A stretch of 64,000 nt of DNA from Priestia megaterium NBRC 15308 = ATCC 14581 (GTDB taxonomy: Bacteria; Bacillota; Bacilli; Bacillales; Bacillaceae_H): positions 2,438,001 through 2,502,000 of the forward strand of contig NZ_CP009920.1 in the NCBI RefSeq assembly GCF_000832985.1. The letters run 5' to 3'. The notes below the pieces were generated by a model, which did no database searches, had not been told where the DNA came from, and saw only the letters and a program-made list of their open reading frames with translations. Below are positions 17,225-24,931 of the stretch, piece after piece. A program made the position numbers and the translations under genes. Position 1 is the stretch's first letter. Each line of letters begins with the position of its first letter.

Positions 17225-17942
17225 AGTATTAATTGTTGAAGATGACCCAATGGTTGCTCAGTTTAATCAAAAGTACATTGAAGAGATAGAGGGGTTTACA
17301 GTGGTCGCTGTTGCTCATTCGGGTCATGAAGCCTTGGTGAAGGTAAATGAATATCAAGTTGATTTAGTGCTGCTTGATGTCTTTATGCCTGGACAAAATG
17401 GTTTGAAAGTTTTAGAAGAGATTCGAACAAAACAAGAGGAAATAGATGTCATTTTTATCACCGCTGCTTCGGATGCCCAAACGATTCAGCAAGCTCTACG
17501 CTACGGAGCGATTGATTATTTGATTAAGCCTTTTACATTTGAACGCTTTTATCAAGCACTTTCGGCTTACAAACAAACATTTCGTACGTTAAAACAGCAA
17601 CCTCAGCTTAACCAACAGGAATTAGACGGGCTGCTGTCTAATAAAAAAATAAAAGAAGCTCGGGTAGAGCCGTTGCCTAAGGGTTTAACGACAGGAACAT
17701 TAGAAGTTATCGTAGAAGCCATTGAGCATCTTAAAGATCATCCTTTTTCGACTGATGATGTAGCTGAAAAAACGGGAATTTCAAGAGTGTCTATTCGGAA
17801 ATATTTAAAATTTCTAACAGATATAGGTCTTCTTGGAGAAAGAATGACTTACGGCACAATAGGACGACCTGTGTATGCGTACTTATACAATGAACAAAAC
17901 CGTCACTTGCTGCATCACTACCTCGTTGACTTTGAAAAATAA
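17217..17942 (+). CDS. CitT/DctR-type response regulator
   Basis: A 241-residue regulator. A receiver domain is at about residues 1-120 (acidic pocket IVEDDP, phosphoacceptor Asp in LVLLDVFMPG, Lys in YLIKPFTFERF); a helix-turn-helix domain near 165-225 contains TDDVAEKTGISRVSIRKYLKFL. This architecture pairs with CitS/DctS-type kinases. The start is TTG 17217, six bases after AAGGAGAG and inside the end of the kinase gene, showing translational coupling. The pair probably controls a transport gene located outside the window. Confidence 0.9.
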   Translation: MIKVLIVEDDPMVAQFNQKYIEEIEGFTVVAVAHSGHEALVKVNEYQVDLVLLDVFMPGQNGLKVLEEIRTKQEEIDVIFITAASDAQTIQQALRYGAIDYLIKPFTFERFYQALSAYKQTFRTLKQQPQLNQQELDGLLSNKKIKEARVEPLPKGLTTGTLEVIVEAIEHLKDHPFSTDDVAEKTGISRVSIRKYLKFLTDIGLLGERMTYGTIGRPVYAYLYNEQNRHLLHHYLVDFEK

Positions 17943-18082
17943 AGAGATTGACCTGTCAGAGACGTCCGGTGCTATCTTGTCAGTGTGAGAATATTTTACT
18001 GTAGAGTGCGGGTGAGTTAAGTGGTATGGTTGATAATAACAAAGGAAAAAACAAGTCGTTTGACTGAAAAAGAGGTGGTTTC

Positions 18083-18742
18083 TTGATTGAAAGCATAGAA
18101 CGCTTGACTGAATTACTGTTATCAGGGAATCAAGATGAAGCTTGGAATATTGTGTGGAAAAAAAGACAGCAGGGTTTCGATACATTTTATATTTTTCAGC
18201 AATTCATTTCAGTGTCAATGGCTCAAATCGGTATGATGTGGGAAGAAGATGAAATTTCAGTGGCTGATGAACATTTAGCTACTACTACCTGTGACTATGT
18301 TTTGTCACGCTATCAATTGTGTATAAGACAAGAAGTTATTAAAAATGAAAAAAAAGGTCTGTTTTTGTGTATAGAAAATGAACAGCATTTTTTAGGTTTA
18401 AAAATGATTTCCATTCTCTTTGAAGAGCACGGATGGCAGACGAAACTTTTAGGGGCAGATTCTCCGCTTTTACATGCAACACACGCTGTTGAACAGTGGA
18501 AACCTGATTTAGTAGGAATCTCGTTCAGTTTAACTCATCATATAGAAAAAGCAAGCGAATATATAGAAGGATTACAAAAGACAAAACATCAGCCGCTTAT
18601 TTTAGTTGGAGGCCGAGTAGTTTCAAACTATAAGTTTCCTCTTGTTCAAACAAATCAAGTTCGATTTATTGCACAGTTAGAGGAGTTGAAAGAGTTTTTT
18701 CATTATCAATCAATTAGGGGGATTAAGGTTGTCGACTATTAA
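18083..18742 (+). CDS. Stand-alone B12-binding photoreceptor-like protein
   Basis: A 219-residue protein without a DNA-binding domain. Residues 1-85 are a helical cap containing W53, E63 and H64 in the spacing W-x9-EH, the signature known from CarH/LitR adenosylcobalamin photoreceptors. Residues 90-205 are a Rossmann-like B12 domain with E100-x-H102-x2-G105 (lower axial ligand His102), SFSL and LVGGR blocks. A cytosolic sensor of light or of cobalamin is expected. TTG 18083 follows GAGGTGG. Its last 14 bases overlap the STAS gene, so they are coupled. It could alternatively be a corrinoid methyltransferase subunit, but Wx9EH and the lack of a methyltransferase partner speak against that. Confidence 0.8.
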   Translation: MIESIERLTELLLSGNQDEAWNIVWKKRQQGFDTFYIFQQFISVSMAQIGMMWEEDEISVADEHLATTTCDYVLSRYQLCIRQEVIKNEKKGLFLCIENEQHFLGLKMISILFEEHGWQTKLLGADSPLLHATHAVEQWKPDLVGISFSLTHHIEKASEYIEGLQKTKHQPLILVGGRVVSNYKFPLVQTNQVRFIAQLEELKEFFHYQSIRGIKVVDY

Positions 18743-19481
18743 ATATTCTCCGCTTCCTGTTTTTATTATGGATGAGGAAATGAATATTCTAGCGCAATCT
18801 GATGAAGCAGCCGCTTTATTCGGAGAGGTTCAACATTTTTTAGAAATTGTTGACGAAGATAGTCAGATCAAAGCTAGAAAACGATTAGGGCAGAAGAAAA
18901 AAATAAAAACAGAATTAGTCATGCATTCGCGCAAAGCTAAAATGTCTCTTTATACGGTGAATTGCAAATGGGAGCAAGGTAAGGCGCATGTAATATGTGT
19001 AGAGGAAGATTCTCAAATTAGAATTCTTTCAGAAAAAATCCAACAACATACAGCGCGTTTATCTGAAACAGACTTAGAACTGCTGCTGCAAAAAGAACGA
19101 TTAGAAAAAGCAATGAACCGAGTTATAGAACTGTCGGGACCGTTTATTCATTTATCGAACAACATGGTGCTTATACCTCTGTTTGGTGATTTATTTGAGG
19201 AAGTCATCATGAAAAATGAACATCGGCTGCTCAGACAAATAGATGAAGAAACGGTTGATCGAGTTATCATTGACTTTAATGGAATAGGTCAAATTGATGA
19301 ACGAGGTGTTGCAGCCCTAGAACATTTAATATGGGAATTTCAGCTAATGGGTGTACAGATTTATTTAACAGGTGTGACACCCGATCATAGTCAATGGCTT
19401 CACCAGTATCATTTTCAAGCAAATGTAAAATCTATTAGTAACTTAGGTCAGGCCATTCATCAATTTTTTACAACGGCATGA
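18729..19481 (+). CDS. PAS-like/STAS domain protein (RsbR/YtvA-like)
   Basis: A 250-residue cytosolic protein. The N-terminal 85 residues look PAS-like (PLPVFIMDEEMNILAQSDEA) but lack the GRNCRFLQ flavin motif of LOV domains. A helical linker at about 100-135 leads to a C-terminal STAS domain that begins RVIELSGPFIHLSNN, as in RsbR paralogues and YtvA. At the first phosphothreonine region of RsbR this protein has I-D-E191-R-G, while Thr214 in YLTGV is kept. The start is TTG 18729 after AGGGGG; it overlaps the B12 gene. A stressosome component taking input from the B12 protein is my inference. Confidence 0.78.
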   Translation: MSTIKYSPLPVFIMDEEMNILAQSDEAAALFGEVQHFLEIVDEDSQIKARKRLGQKKKIKTELVMHSRKAKMSLYTVNCKWEQGKAHVICVEEDSQIRILSEKIQQHTARLSETDLELLLQKERLEKAMNRVIELSGPFIHLSNNMVLIPLFGDLFEEVIMKNEHRLLRQIDEETVDRVIIDFNGIGQIDERGVAALEHLIWEFQLMGVQIYLTGVTPDHSQWLHQYHFQANVKSISNLGQAIHQFFTTA

Positions 19482-19558
19482 AATGGCTACAAAAAGTGAA
19501 CACTTCATATAAAGACAATAAGACAGGGGATCAATATTGATAAACAGGTGATTAAAAT

Positions 19559-20869
19559 TTGGTGAAACACGCGCGTAAAGTAGCTTTAAGAATTTCAATT
19601 ATATATATCATTATTGGCGCTGTATGGATCTTGATATCTGATAATATATCTAGAACATTAGCGCAAGGTCGTTTTGAAGTATATATTTTTTTTCAACAAT
19701 ACAAAGGTTGGCTTTTTATTTTAGCTACGGGGATTATTTTGTATGGGTTGGTATATAGGAGAGCTTATAAACTAGTGGAGTCCCAGCAAGAGCTCGTAGT
19801 AAAAGAACACGAACTTCAAACGAGCAATCAGCACTATCAATCTTTGTTTAAACATAATCCCGATGGCGTTTTTGAAATCAGTAAAACGGGTGAAGTTCTT
19901 CTTGCTAATCCAGAAGGTGAAGCAATCGTTGGATACTCCAGTGAAGAATTGCAAAAGATGAAACCTTCAGCTCTTATCGCAGCTGAAGAGTTTGATATGT
20001 GTAAAGAGTATTTTAAAGAAGTGCTGAATGGAAAAGGTGCTAAGTTCGAAATGAATGTGATCAATAGAAAGCGAGAAAGACGGTTGCTTAGGTGTTCTTT
20101 GCTTCCCATCATCGTTCATAAGCAGGTAGTAGGTGTATTTATGATTGCACGCGATATTACTACATACCGTCAAGATGAAGAGCTTATGATAACCTCGGAA
20201 AAAATGTCCGTTATTGGACAAATGGCAGGTGCCGTCGCACATGAAATTAGAAACCCGCTTACTTCTTTAAAAGGCTTTGTACAGGTTATGCAAGCCTCTA
20301 AGGAAACAAATGACACATATTTAGATATTATGATGTCTGAAATCGACCGCATCAACTTAATCTCGAGTGAAATGCTCATTCTTGGAAAAAAGCAGCATGT
20401 ATCTTTTGAAAAGACCAATTTATGCGAAATTTTAAAACAAGTTGTTACGCTAATGGAAGCGCAGGCAAATTTAAATAATGTTTCTATTTTATTGAAAGAA
20501 ACAGCCAAAAGGCCTATTTATGTTTCTGCTGATTCAAATCAGTTGAAACAAGTTTTCATCAATGTGATTAAAAACGGTGTAGAAGCTATTATGGAGAAAG
20601 GTCATATTACAATAACAGTTGAAGAAAAAGATACACGAGCATTGATTCACTTTGAAGACAATGGAATCGGAATGAGTCAAGAGAGGATTGAACAAGTAGG
20701 AACGCCGTTTTATTCTACAAAAGAAGCTGGCACTGGCTTAGGGCTGGCCGTGTGTTACAAAATCATGGAGCGTCATCAAGGTACCATGCATTTTAAAAGC
20801 GGTAAAGGAAAAGGGACAACGGTTATTATTGATATGCCAATTATAGAACGAAACAGCCGCCTCTCGTAG
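19559..20869 (+). CDS. PAS-containing membrane sensor histidine kinase (sporulation-kinase-like)
   Basis: A 436-residue kinase. Two N-terminal hydrophobic segments (about residues 10-28 and 50-67) flank a very short loop, then a PAS domain at about 90-205 (NPDGVFEISKTGEVLLANPEG), the HisKA box AGAVAHEIRNPLTSLKGFVQ, and ATPase motifs NVIKNGVEAI, FEDNGIGM, GTGLGLAV and GKGKGTT. The HisKA sequence is of the KinA-KinE class that feeds phosphate to Spo0F-like regulators; no response regulator follows. It starts 77 bases after the STAS gene on the same strand (TTG 19559 or GTG 19562). Its 3' end is embedded in a terminator stem. Confidence 0.85.
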   Translation: MVKHARKVALRISIIYIIIGAVWILISDNISRTLAQGRFEVYIFFQQYKGWLFILATGIILYGLVYRRAYKLVESQQELVVKEHELQTSNQHYQSLFKHNPDGVFEISKTGEVLLANPEGEAIVGYSSEELQKMKPSALIAAEEFDMCKEYFKEVLNGKGAKFEMNVINRKRERRLLRCSLLPIIVHKQVVGVFMIARDITTYRQDEELMITSEKMSVIGQMAGAVAHEIRNPLTSLKGFVQVMQASKETNDTYLDIMMSEIDRINLISSEMLILGKKQHVSFEKTNLCEILKQVVTLMEAQANLNNVSILLKETAKRPIYVSADSNQLKQVFINVIKNGVEAIMEKGHITITVEEKDTRALIHFEDNGIGMSQERIEQVGTPFYSTKEAGTGLGLAVCYKIMERHQGTMHFKSGKGKGTTVIIDMPIIERNSRLS

Positions 20870-20891
20870 CTCAGAGAGGCGGCTGTTTTCT
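20852..20891 (+). terminator. Terminator overlapping the kinase stop codon
   Basis: AACAGCCGCCTCTC and GAGAGGCGGCTGTT form a perfect 14-base-pair stem followed by TTTC; the stop codon lies in the loop region. Confidence 0.85.
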
Positions 20892-21234
20892 TGAAAAAGA
20901 GGAAGTAAGCAGCTGAACCCTTTGCGTCTAGATCCATATAGGACATAAAACCTCCTTCTTATACAAGTTTTCGTCCATAATAAAGAGGATCATATTGTTT
21001 TCTATAGAAGCAATAGTGTATCATAGTTGAAGCTATGTTTATTGATGTAGAAAAGTTAAGGTAACAACCGATTTTTCTACTGACGCATTGACAGGGTCCC
21101 TTGGGATAAGAAAGGTTTATTTATAAATAGAAATTAAGGTCAGTATTAACGCACATGGCCACTGATACATTTGTTTAATTGAAATGAAAAAAATCGTTTA
21201 TAATATCGAGAAAAGCATGGAAAAGGAGATAGAT
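20892..21234 (+). other. Intergenic leader before the DEAD-box gene
   Basis: About 340 bases with no gene. A TTGACA hexamer is at 21088-21093, but no good -10 lies at the right distance. AT-rich sequence at 21118-21140 and a ribosome site AAAAGGAG at 21221-21228 are the only other signals. A long untranslated leader, as is common for cold-inducible helicase genes, is possible but not demonstrated. Confidence 0.3.
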
Positions 21235-22440
21235 ATGAGTCAGTTTATAGAGACTTTACAGCCTTTTTTACAAGAGGCGTGGAAAAAAGCAGGGTTCAAT
21301 GAGCCTACTGTTATTCAAACGAAAGCTATTTCAGAGATTTTAGCTAATAAAGATGTAATAGGAGAATCCCCAACGGGAACAGGAAAGACGCTGGCATATT
21401 TGTTGCCTGTCTTACATCGCATTCAGCCGGGACCATCTCATATTCAAGCTGTTATTTTAGCATCTTCCCATGAATTGGTTATGCAAATTCACGGTGAAAT
21501 TCAAACTTGGTCGCAGGGAAGCGGTATTTCAAGCGCTGCGTTTATTGGCGGAGCAAATATGAAACGGCAATTAGAAAAACTCAAAAAACGTCCCAATATC
21601 ATTGTTGGTACCCCAGGACGTTTGAACGAGCTAATTAAAATGAAGAAATTAAAAATGCACGAAGTCAAAACAATTGTGATTGATGAAGCGGATCAATTGT
21701 TTGTACCTGAGCATGTTCAAACGGTTCAACAGATTGTAAAAATGGCGTTAAGTGATCGTCAAATCCTAGTCTTCTCAGCTACTGTATCAGAACGTACCAA
21801 ATCGCTAGCGAAAGATATGATGAACCACCCTCTTGAAATAGAGGTAGGAAGAGATGAACTTCCGGCTTCAAAGGTAGAGCATGTATACATCAAAAGTGAA
21901 GCTAGAGATAAAGTGGACGTGCTTAGAAAACTAGTTCGTCAAGAACAAATGAAAGCTTTAGCCTTTTTTAAAGGAATTGATACTCTAATCGAGTTTGAAG
22001 AAAAATTAACATTTAAGCGTGTAGAAGCAGGGTCTTTACACAGTGAAACGAAAAAAGAAGATCGTGCTACGACGATTAAAGGGTTTCGAAAAGGAGATTT
22101 CCCTGTCCTATTAGCAACGGATGTCGCAGCTAGAGGATTAGACATTAAGGGGTTGACGCATGTAATTCACATCGATGTTCCTCAAGATGCAGATCAATAC
22201 GTCCATCGCTCAGGTAGAACAGGCAGATCGGGAGCAGAAGGTACAGTCATTTCTCTTGTGACTGAACGTGAAGAGCGAAATTTAAAACAAATCGCACGTG
22301 AACTTCAACTTTCATTAGTGAAAAAAGAGCTTTATATGGGTGAAATCGTGGATGAAGGAACAAAAGAGCAGTCCCGTACAGCTAAAAAACCTTCAAAAAA
22401 GCCATTTAACAAGAAAAAGAAACAAAAAGGTCGAATGTAA
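21235..22440 (+). CDS. DEAD-box RNA helicase (YfmL-like)
   Basis: A 401-residue helicase with all core motifs: Q-motif region FNEPTVIQTKAI, motif I SPTGTGKT, Ia/Ib, motif II VIDEAD, motif III FSATV, and in the second RecA lobe RGLDIKG and HRSGRTGRSG. The short length and KDVIGESPTGTGKTLAYLLP resemble B. subtilis YfmL, implicated in ribosome assembly, rather than the longer CshA. The tail is Lys-rich for RNA binding. ATG 21235 has AAAAGGAG upstream; a 17-residue upstream extension is unlikely. Confidence 0.87.
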   Translation: MSQFIETLQPFLQEAWKKAGFNEPTVIQTKAISEILANKDVIGESPTGTGKTLAYLLPVLHRIQPGPSHIQAVILASSHELVMQIHGEIQTWSQGSGISSAAFIGGANMKRQLEKLKKRPNIIVGTPGRLNELIKMKKLKMHEVKTIVIDEADQLFVPEHVQTVQQIVKMALSDRQILVFSATVSERTKSLAKDMMNHPLEIEVGRDELPASKVEHVYIKSEARDKVDVLRKLVRQEQMKALAFFKGIDTLIEFEEKLTFKRVEAGSLHSETKKEDRATTIKGFRKGDFPVLLATDVAARGLDIKGLTHVIHIDVPQDADQYVHRSGRTGRSGAEGTVISLVTEREERNLKQIARELQLSLVKKELYMGEIVDEGTKEQSRTAKKPSKKPFNKKKKQKGRM

Positions 22441-22485
22441 ACTAGGTATTCTTCCTTTTATAACAGCAGTGTCACAACCTAAAAA

Positions 22486-22535
22486 GCAACGTCTACTGCT
22501 TTATTACAGCAGCCTGGCGTTGTTTATTTTCTCTA
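22486..22535 (+). terminator. Possible weak terminator of the DEAD-box gene
   Basis: CAACG...CTGCT pairs with AGCAG...CGTTG with an internal loop, followed by TTTATTTTC. Weak because the stem is interrupted. Confidence 0.4.
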
Positions 22536-22691
22536 TTTTACCTGTATAAATAAGTAAAAAAAGAGAAATGTAGATATTTTTTCCTAGGTATGAAAATAGT
22601 TTGAATGATGGATTTTGTTTTTTGTAACCTTATTTTAACATTACTTTAAGAGACTTCTAATAAAAGAGGAAGAAGGACGTGGGGACATTTT

Positions 22692-23009
22692 ATGGATGCA
22701 ATTGATGATCTCTTTGACGACATAGAGCGAAGAAGAAAAAGTAAAGAATATAGTCGAGATGCAGATCAATTAGAATCATATTTACATGAAGTTCAACGTA
22801 TCATGGAATTTCTTGAAGAGGGTATCTATCTGTTTCAAAATTCGCACCAACAATATGCGTCAGATTGGTCAGGGCGTTCTAAGAGCTCATATGAGGATAT
22901 TTATAATGATATTACGCAATCTACTTTTCATCTGTACGACGTAAGGGATGAATTGTTTCAAACTTTACGCTTAGAAATTTCACGATTAAGAGAGTTAGCA
23001 TCGGCGTAA
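22692..23009 (+). CDS. WXG100-like type VII secretion accessory protein
   Basis: A 105-residue, strongly helical acidic protein. Two helices are joined by W59-S-G61, the WXG turn, and Y81-x3-D85 near the C-terminus matches the YxxxD/E secretion signal of ESX substrates. It is not the canonical EsxA, which is encoded downstream at 24545. GGGGAC lies upstream of ATG 22692, a modest ribosome site. As the first gene of the locus, it is likely a secreted partner or chaperone of the next protein. The family is not recognised more closely. Confidence 0.7.
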   Translation: MDAIDDLFDDIERRRKSKEYSRDADQLESYLHEVQRIMEFLEEGIYLFQNSHQQYASDWSGRSKSSYEDIYNDITQSTFHLYDVRDELFQTLRLEISRLRELASA

Positions 23010-23118
23010 TAAATAACATTATCGACTCACTCCTTTAGAAAGTGAGTCTTTCCGTATAGGCTTAAAAAATGTTTGGATGATGACTGAAGGCTTACAAGAG
23101 ATAGGGGGACGGACATAC

Positions 23119-23718
23119 ATGGAGATAAAAGTAAATCCAGAGGTGCTGCGGACATTTGCAGAGCGAATTCAGCACTCTCATTCACAGACGGCTGATGCAC
23201 TTCAAAAACTAAGCTGGGAAGCTACAAATCTACATTTCTTGTCTGTTGCAGATATTGATAAAGTGCTGGACTTGCAGGAAGAGTTACAGCATATGATTCG
23301 CAAACTTGATTCGCTAACGGAAAACGCACATTTATTAGTAAAAGACACTGCAGAACAAATGAGAAAAGCAGATGGAGAGCTAGAAGGCTCTTCAGGCTGG
23401 ACGGAGTTTTGGTCGAGCGTGTGGAGCAATGGGGGCACACATTCACAAGATACGTGGAATGACATAAAGAACTTAAAAGAATGGAATACGTATGACAATA
23501 TGCATAGAACGATTGAAAAACCTTTAGGTACTCTTAATGTTATGTGGAATTCGCTTTCTATGTCTTGGGAAGAAAAAGTAGTGAATGGTTCTACATGCAG
23601 TCGAACCGAATTTTTTACTTATGGCGTTATTCAAATGGGGTTGGGCATTTTAAGTCAGGAAATGAATCCTTCAAACATTATGTTTAGTGACAGCACAGAG
23701 GAAGTGAAGAGAGAATGA
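23119..23718 (+). CDS. Putative type VII secretion substrate with WXG-like N-terminal domain
   Basis: A 199-residue protein. The first about 100 residues are helical and begin MEIKVNPEVLRTFAERI, the style of WXG100 and related T7SS targets; a Trp/Ser-rich segment follows (SSGWTEFWSSVWSNG), then a unique C-terminal 85 residues with no recognised domain. ATG 23119 has AGGGGGAC upstream. Its stop overlaps the start of a 22-codon frame (ATGA). It may be a small effector or a substrate partner of the preceding gene. No signal peptide is seen. No nuclease or toxin motif is evident. Confidence 0.6.
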   Translation: MEIKVNPEVLRTFAERIQHSHSQTADALQKLSWEATNLHFLSVADIDKVLDLQEELQHMIRKLDSLTENAHLLVKDTAEQMRKADGELEGSSGWTEFWSSVWSNGGTHSQDTWNDIKNLKEWNTYDNMHRTIEKPLGTLNVMWNSLSMSWEEKVVNGSTCSRTEFFTYGVIQMGLGILSQEMNPSNIMFSDSTEEVKRE

Positions 23719-23783
23719 ATGAAGTATATGATGGCGCTGGAAGTGAAATGGTACAGTTCCTTACAGGGTTGTCTCGGCAATGA
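23715..23783 (+). CDS. 22-residue open frame linked by ATGA overlaps on both sides
   Basis: ATG 23715 overlaps the stop of the preceding gene as ATGA, and its own TGA at 23781-23783 overlaps ATG 23780 of the SseB-like gene in the same way. The peptide begins MNEVYDGAGSEM. It has no independent ribosome site and the next gene also lacks one, so the frame may serve to carry ribosomes from one gene to the next, or be the remnant of a larger gene. Confidence 0.4.
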   Translation: MNEVYDGAGSEMVQFLTGLSRQ

Positions 23784-24172
23784 AATATACATTTAACTTA
23801 TTAGAAAAATCATTAATTGAAGCAATGAAAGATAATAAGAAGATTGCTCAATTTTATAAGACTTTAATGAATAGCAATTTATGGCTAGTTGTTAGTTCAG
23901 AGCATGGAGCATCAGATATATTAATTGCAGAGCACTACGTTCAGACGATGAAAAGCGCAGCGTACCGATATTTACCTGTTTTTTCGTCAAAATATCCGAT
24001 TGAACAGATGCTGAAAGATGAAAAGACCGTATGCGTATCATTTAAGGATATGCTGCCTGTATTAAATGAAGAAATAGCGATATTACTTAACCCTGACACG
24101 CCTCTCTCAAAATTATTCATCCCCGAAGAAATAAGGATGTTAAAAGAAGATCAAAATTATTTTAAGCAGTAG
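23780..24172 (+). CDS. SseB-like domain protein in the type VII secretion locus
   Basis: A 130-residue protein. The pattern is that of the SseB N-terminal domain: helical start FNLLEKSLIEAM, then strand NSNLWLVVSS, then YLPVFSSKYPIEQML and VSFKDMLPVL, ending with IAILLNPDTPLSKLFIP. Such domains occur beside secretion loci and in possible immunity or chaperone roles; its function here is unknown. ATG 23780 has no Shine-Dalgarno sequence and overlaps the stop of a 22-codon frame, suggesting translational re-initiation. A hairpin with a T-run follows. Confidence 0.65.
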   Translation: MKYTFNLLEKSLIEAMKDNKKIAQFYKTLMNSNLWLVVSSEHGASDILIAEHYVQTMKSAAYRYLPVFSSKYPIEQMLKDEKTVCVSFKDMLPVLNEEIAILLNPDTPLSKLFIPEEIRMLKEDQNYFKQ

Positions 24173-24242
24173 CCAAAAAATAAAAAGCGCATGTGCTTTT
24201 CCCAAGCATGTCTGAATCTTAAATAAATAGAAGATATATAAA

Positions 24243-24278
24243 GGGGCAGGGCCTTAAATAGGCTGCTGCTTTTTTATT
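24243..24278 (+). terminator. Terminator separating accessory genes from the esx operon
   Basis: GCAG(G)GCC and GGC(TG)CTGC pair around TTAAATA, followed by TTTTTT. Confidence 0.65.
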
Positions 24279-24481
24279 ACTAGTAAATAGTTCTATAGAT
24301 AATGAACAAAAATGTAATTTAATAGACTTATAGTTTTTATTTTCCTTTAAATAGGTACCTATAGATCATATGGAAAAGATTTAAATGAGAATAAAATCTT
24401 GGTTGTTTAGGTTTTATTTGCATTTTTTAGGGGTATTTGTAGATACATATTCTCATTTTTGGAGGCTTTTGCAAGTAACCT

Positions 24482-24510
24482 TTGACCTTATCATTAGAGT
24501 TTCTTACAAT
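24482..24510 (+). promoter_or_regulatory. Sigma-A promoter of the esxA operon
   Basis: TTGACC (24482-24487) and TACAAT (24505-24510) are separated by exactly 17 bases, 35 bases before ATG 24545. This is the strongest promoter match in the secretion locus. Confidence 0.75.
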
Positions 24511-24544
24511 AATAGTAAATATATAAACCGAAGGAGAGATATGT

Positions 24545-24838
24545 ATGTCAGGAATTATTCGCGTAACACCAGCAGAGCTTCGCGACATGGCAGGTCGTTA
24601 TACTAACGAAAGCGGTCAAGTTCAAGAATTAGTAAGTCGTCTTGATACAATGAAAAATCAACTTCAAGACATGTGGGAAGGTGCTTCAAGCGAAGCGTTT
24701 GCTGCTCAATACGAAGAATTAAAGCCTTCTTTCGTTGAAATGTCTAACCTACTTACAAAGATTGCTAAGCAATTAGATGACTCTGCAAACGTTCTTGAAG
24801 ATACAGATAACCAAATCGCTAGCCAAATCCGCGGTTAA
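24545..24838 (+). CDS. esxA: ESX substrate EsxA/YukE (WXG100)
   Basis: A 97-residue WXG100 protein: two helices joined by W-E-G in LQDMWEGASSEAF, with the typical start IIRVTPAELRDMAGRY and a C-terminal LEDTDNQIASQIRG. It is exported as a homodimer by the type VII machine encoded downstream. AAGGAGAG precedes ATG 24545. A terminator-like hairpin directly after the gene should make esxA more abundant than the machine genes, as usual for the secreted substrate. Confidence 0.95.
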   Translation: MSGIIRVTPAELRDMAGRYTNESGQVQELVSRLDTMKNQLQDMWEGASSEAFAAQYEELKPSFVEMSNLLTKIAKQLDDSANVLEDTDNQIASQIRG

Positions 24839-24871
24839 CTTCATCTAATAATCTAAGTGAAGTAATAAAAG

Positions 24872-24906
24872 GAGCGCCCTATTCTCAAAAGATGAAGGCG
24901 CTTTTT
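24872..24906 (+). terminator. Partial terminator/attenuator after esxA
   Basis: AGCGCC and GGCGCT pair over an 18-base loop and are followed by TTTTTC, 26 bases before esaB. No new promoter is visible after it, so read-through probably supplies the downstream genes. Confidence 0.65.
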
Positions 24907-24931
24907 CTATGTTTTGAGGTGATGAAACCCT

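Noticed and set aside
18083-18742. Corrinoid protein of a methyltransferase system
   Set aside because: The Wx9EH cap signature and lack of a methyltransferase gene nearby favour a photoreceptor-like sensor, although this is not excluded.
24385-24606. Open frame crossing into the start of esxA
   Set aside because: Overlaps the promoter and the WXG100 gene in another frame; no ribosome site.
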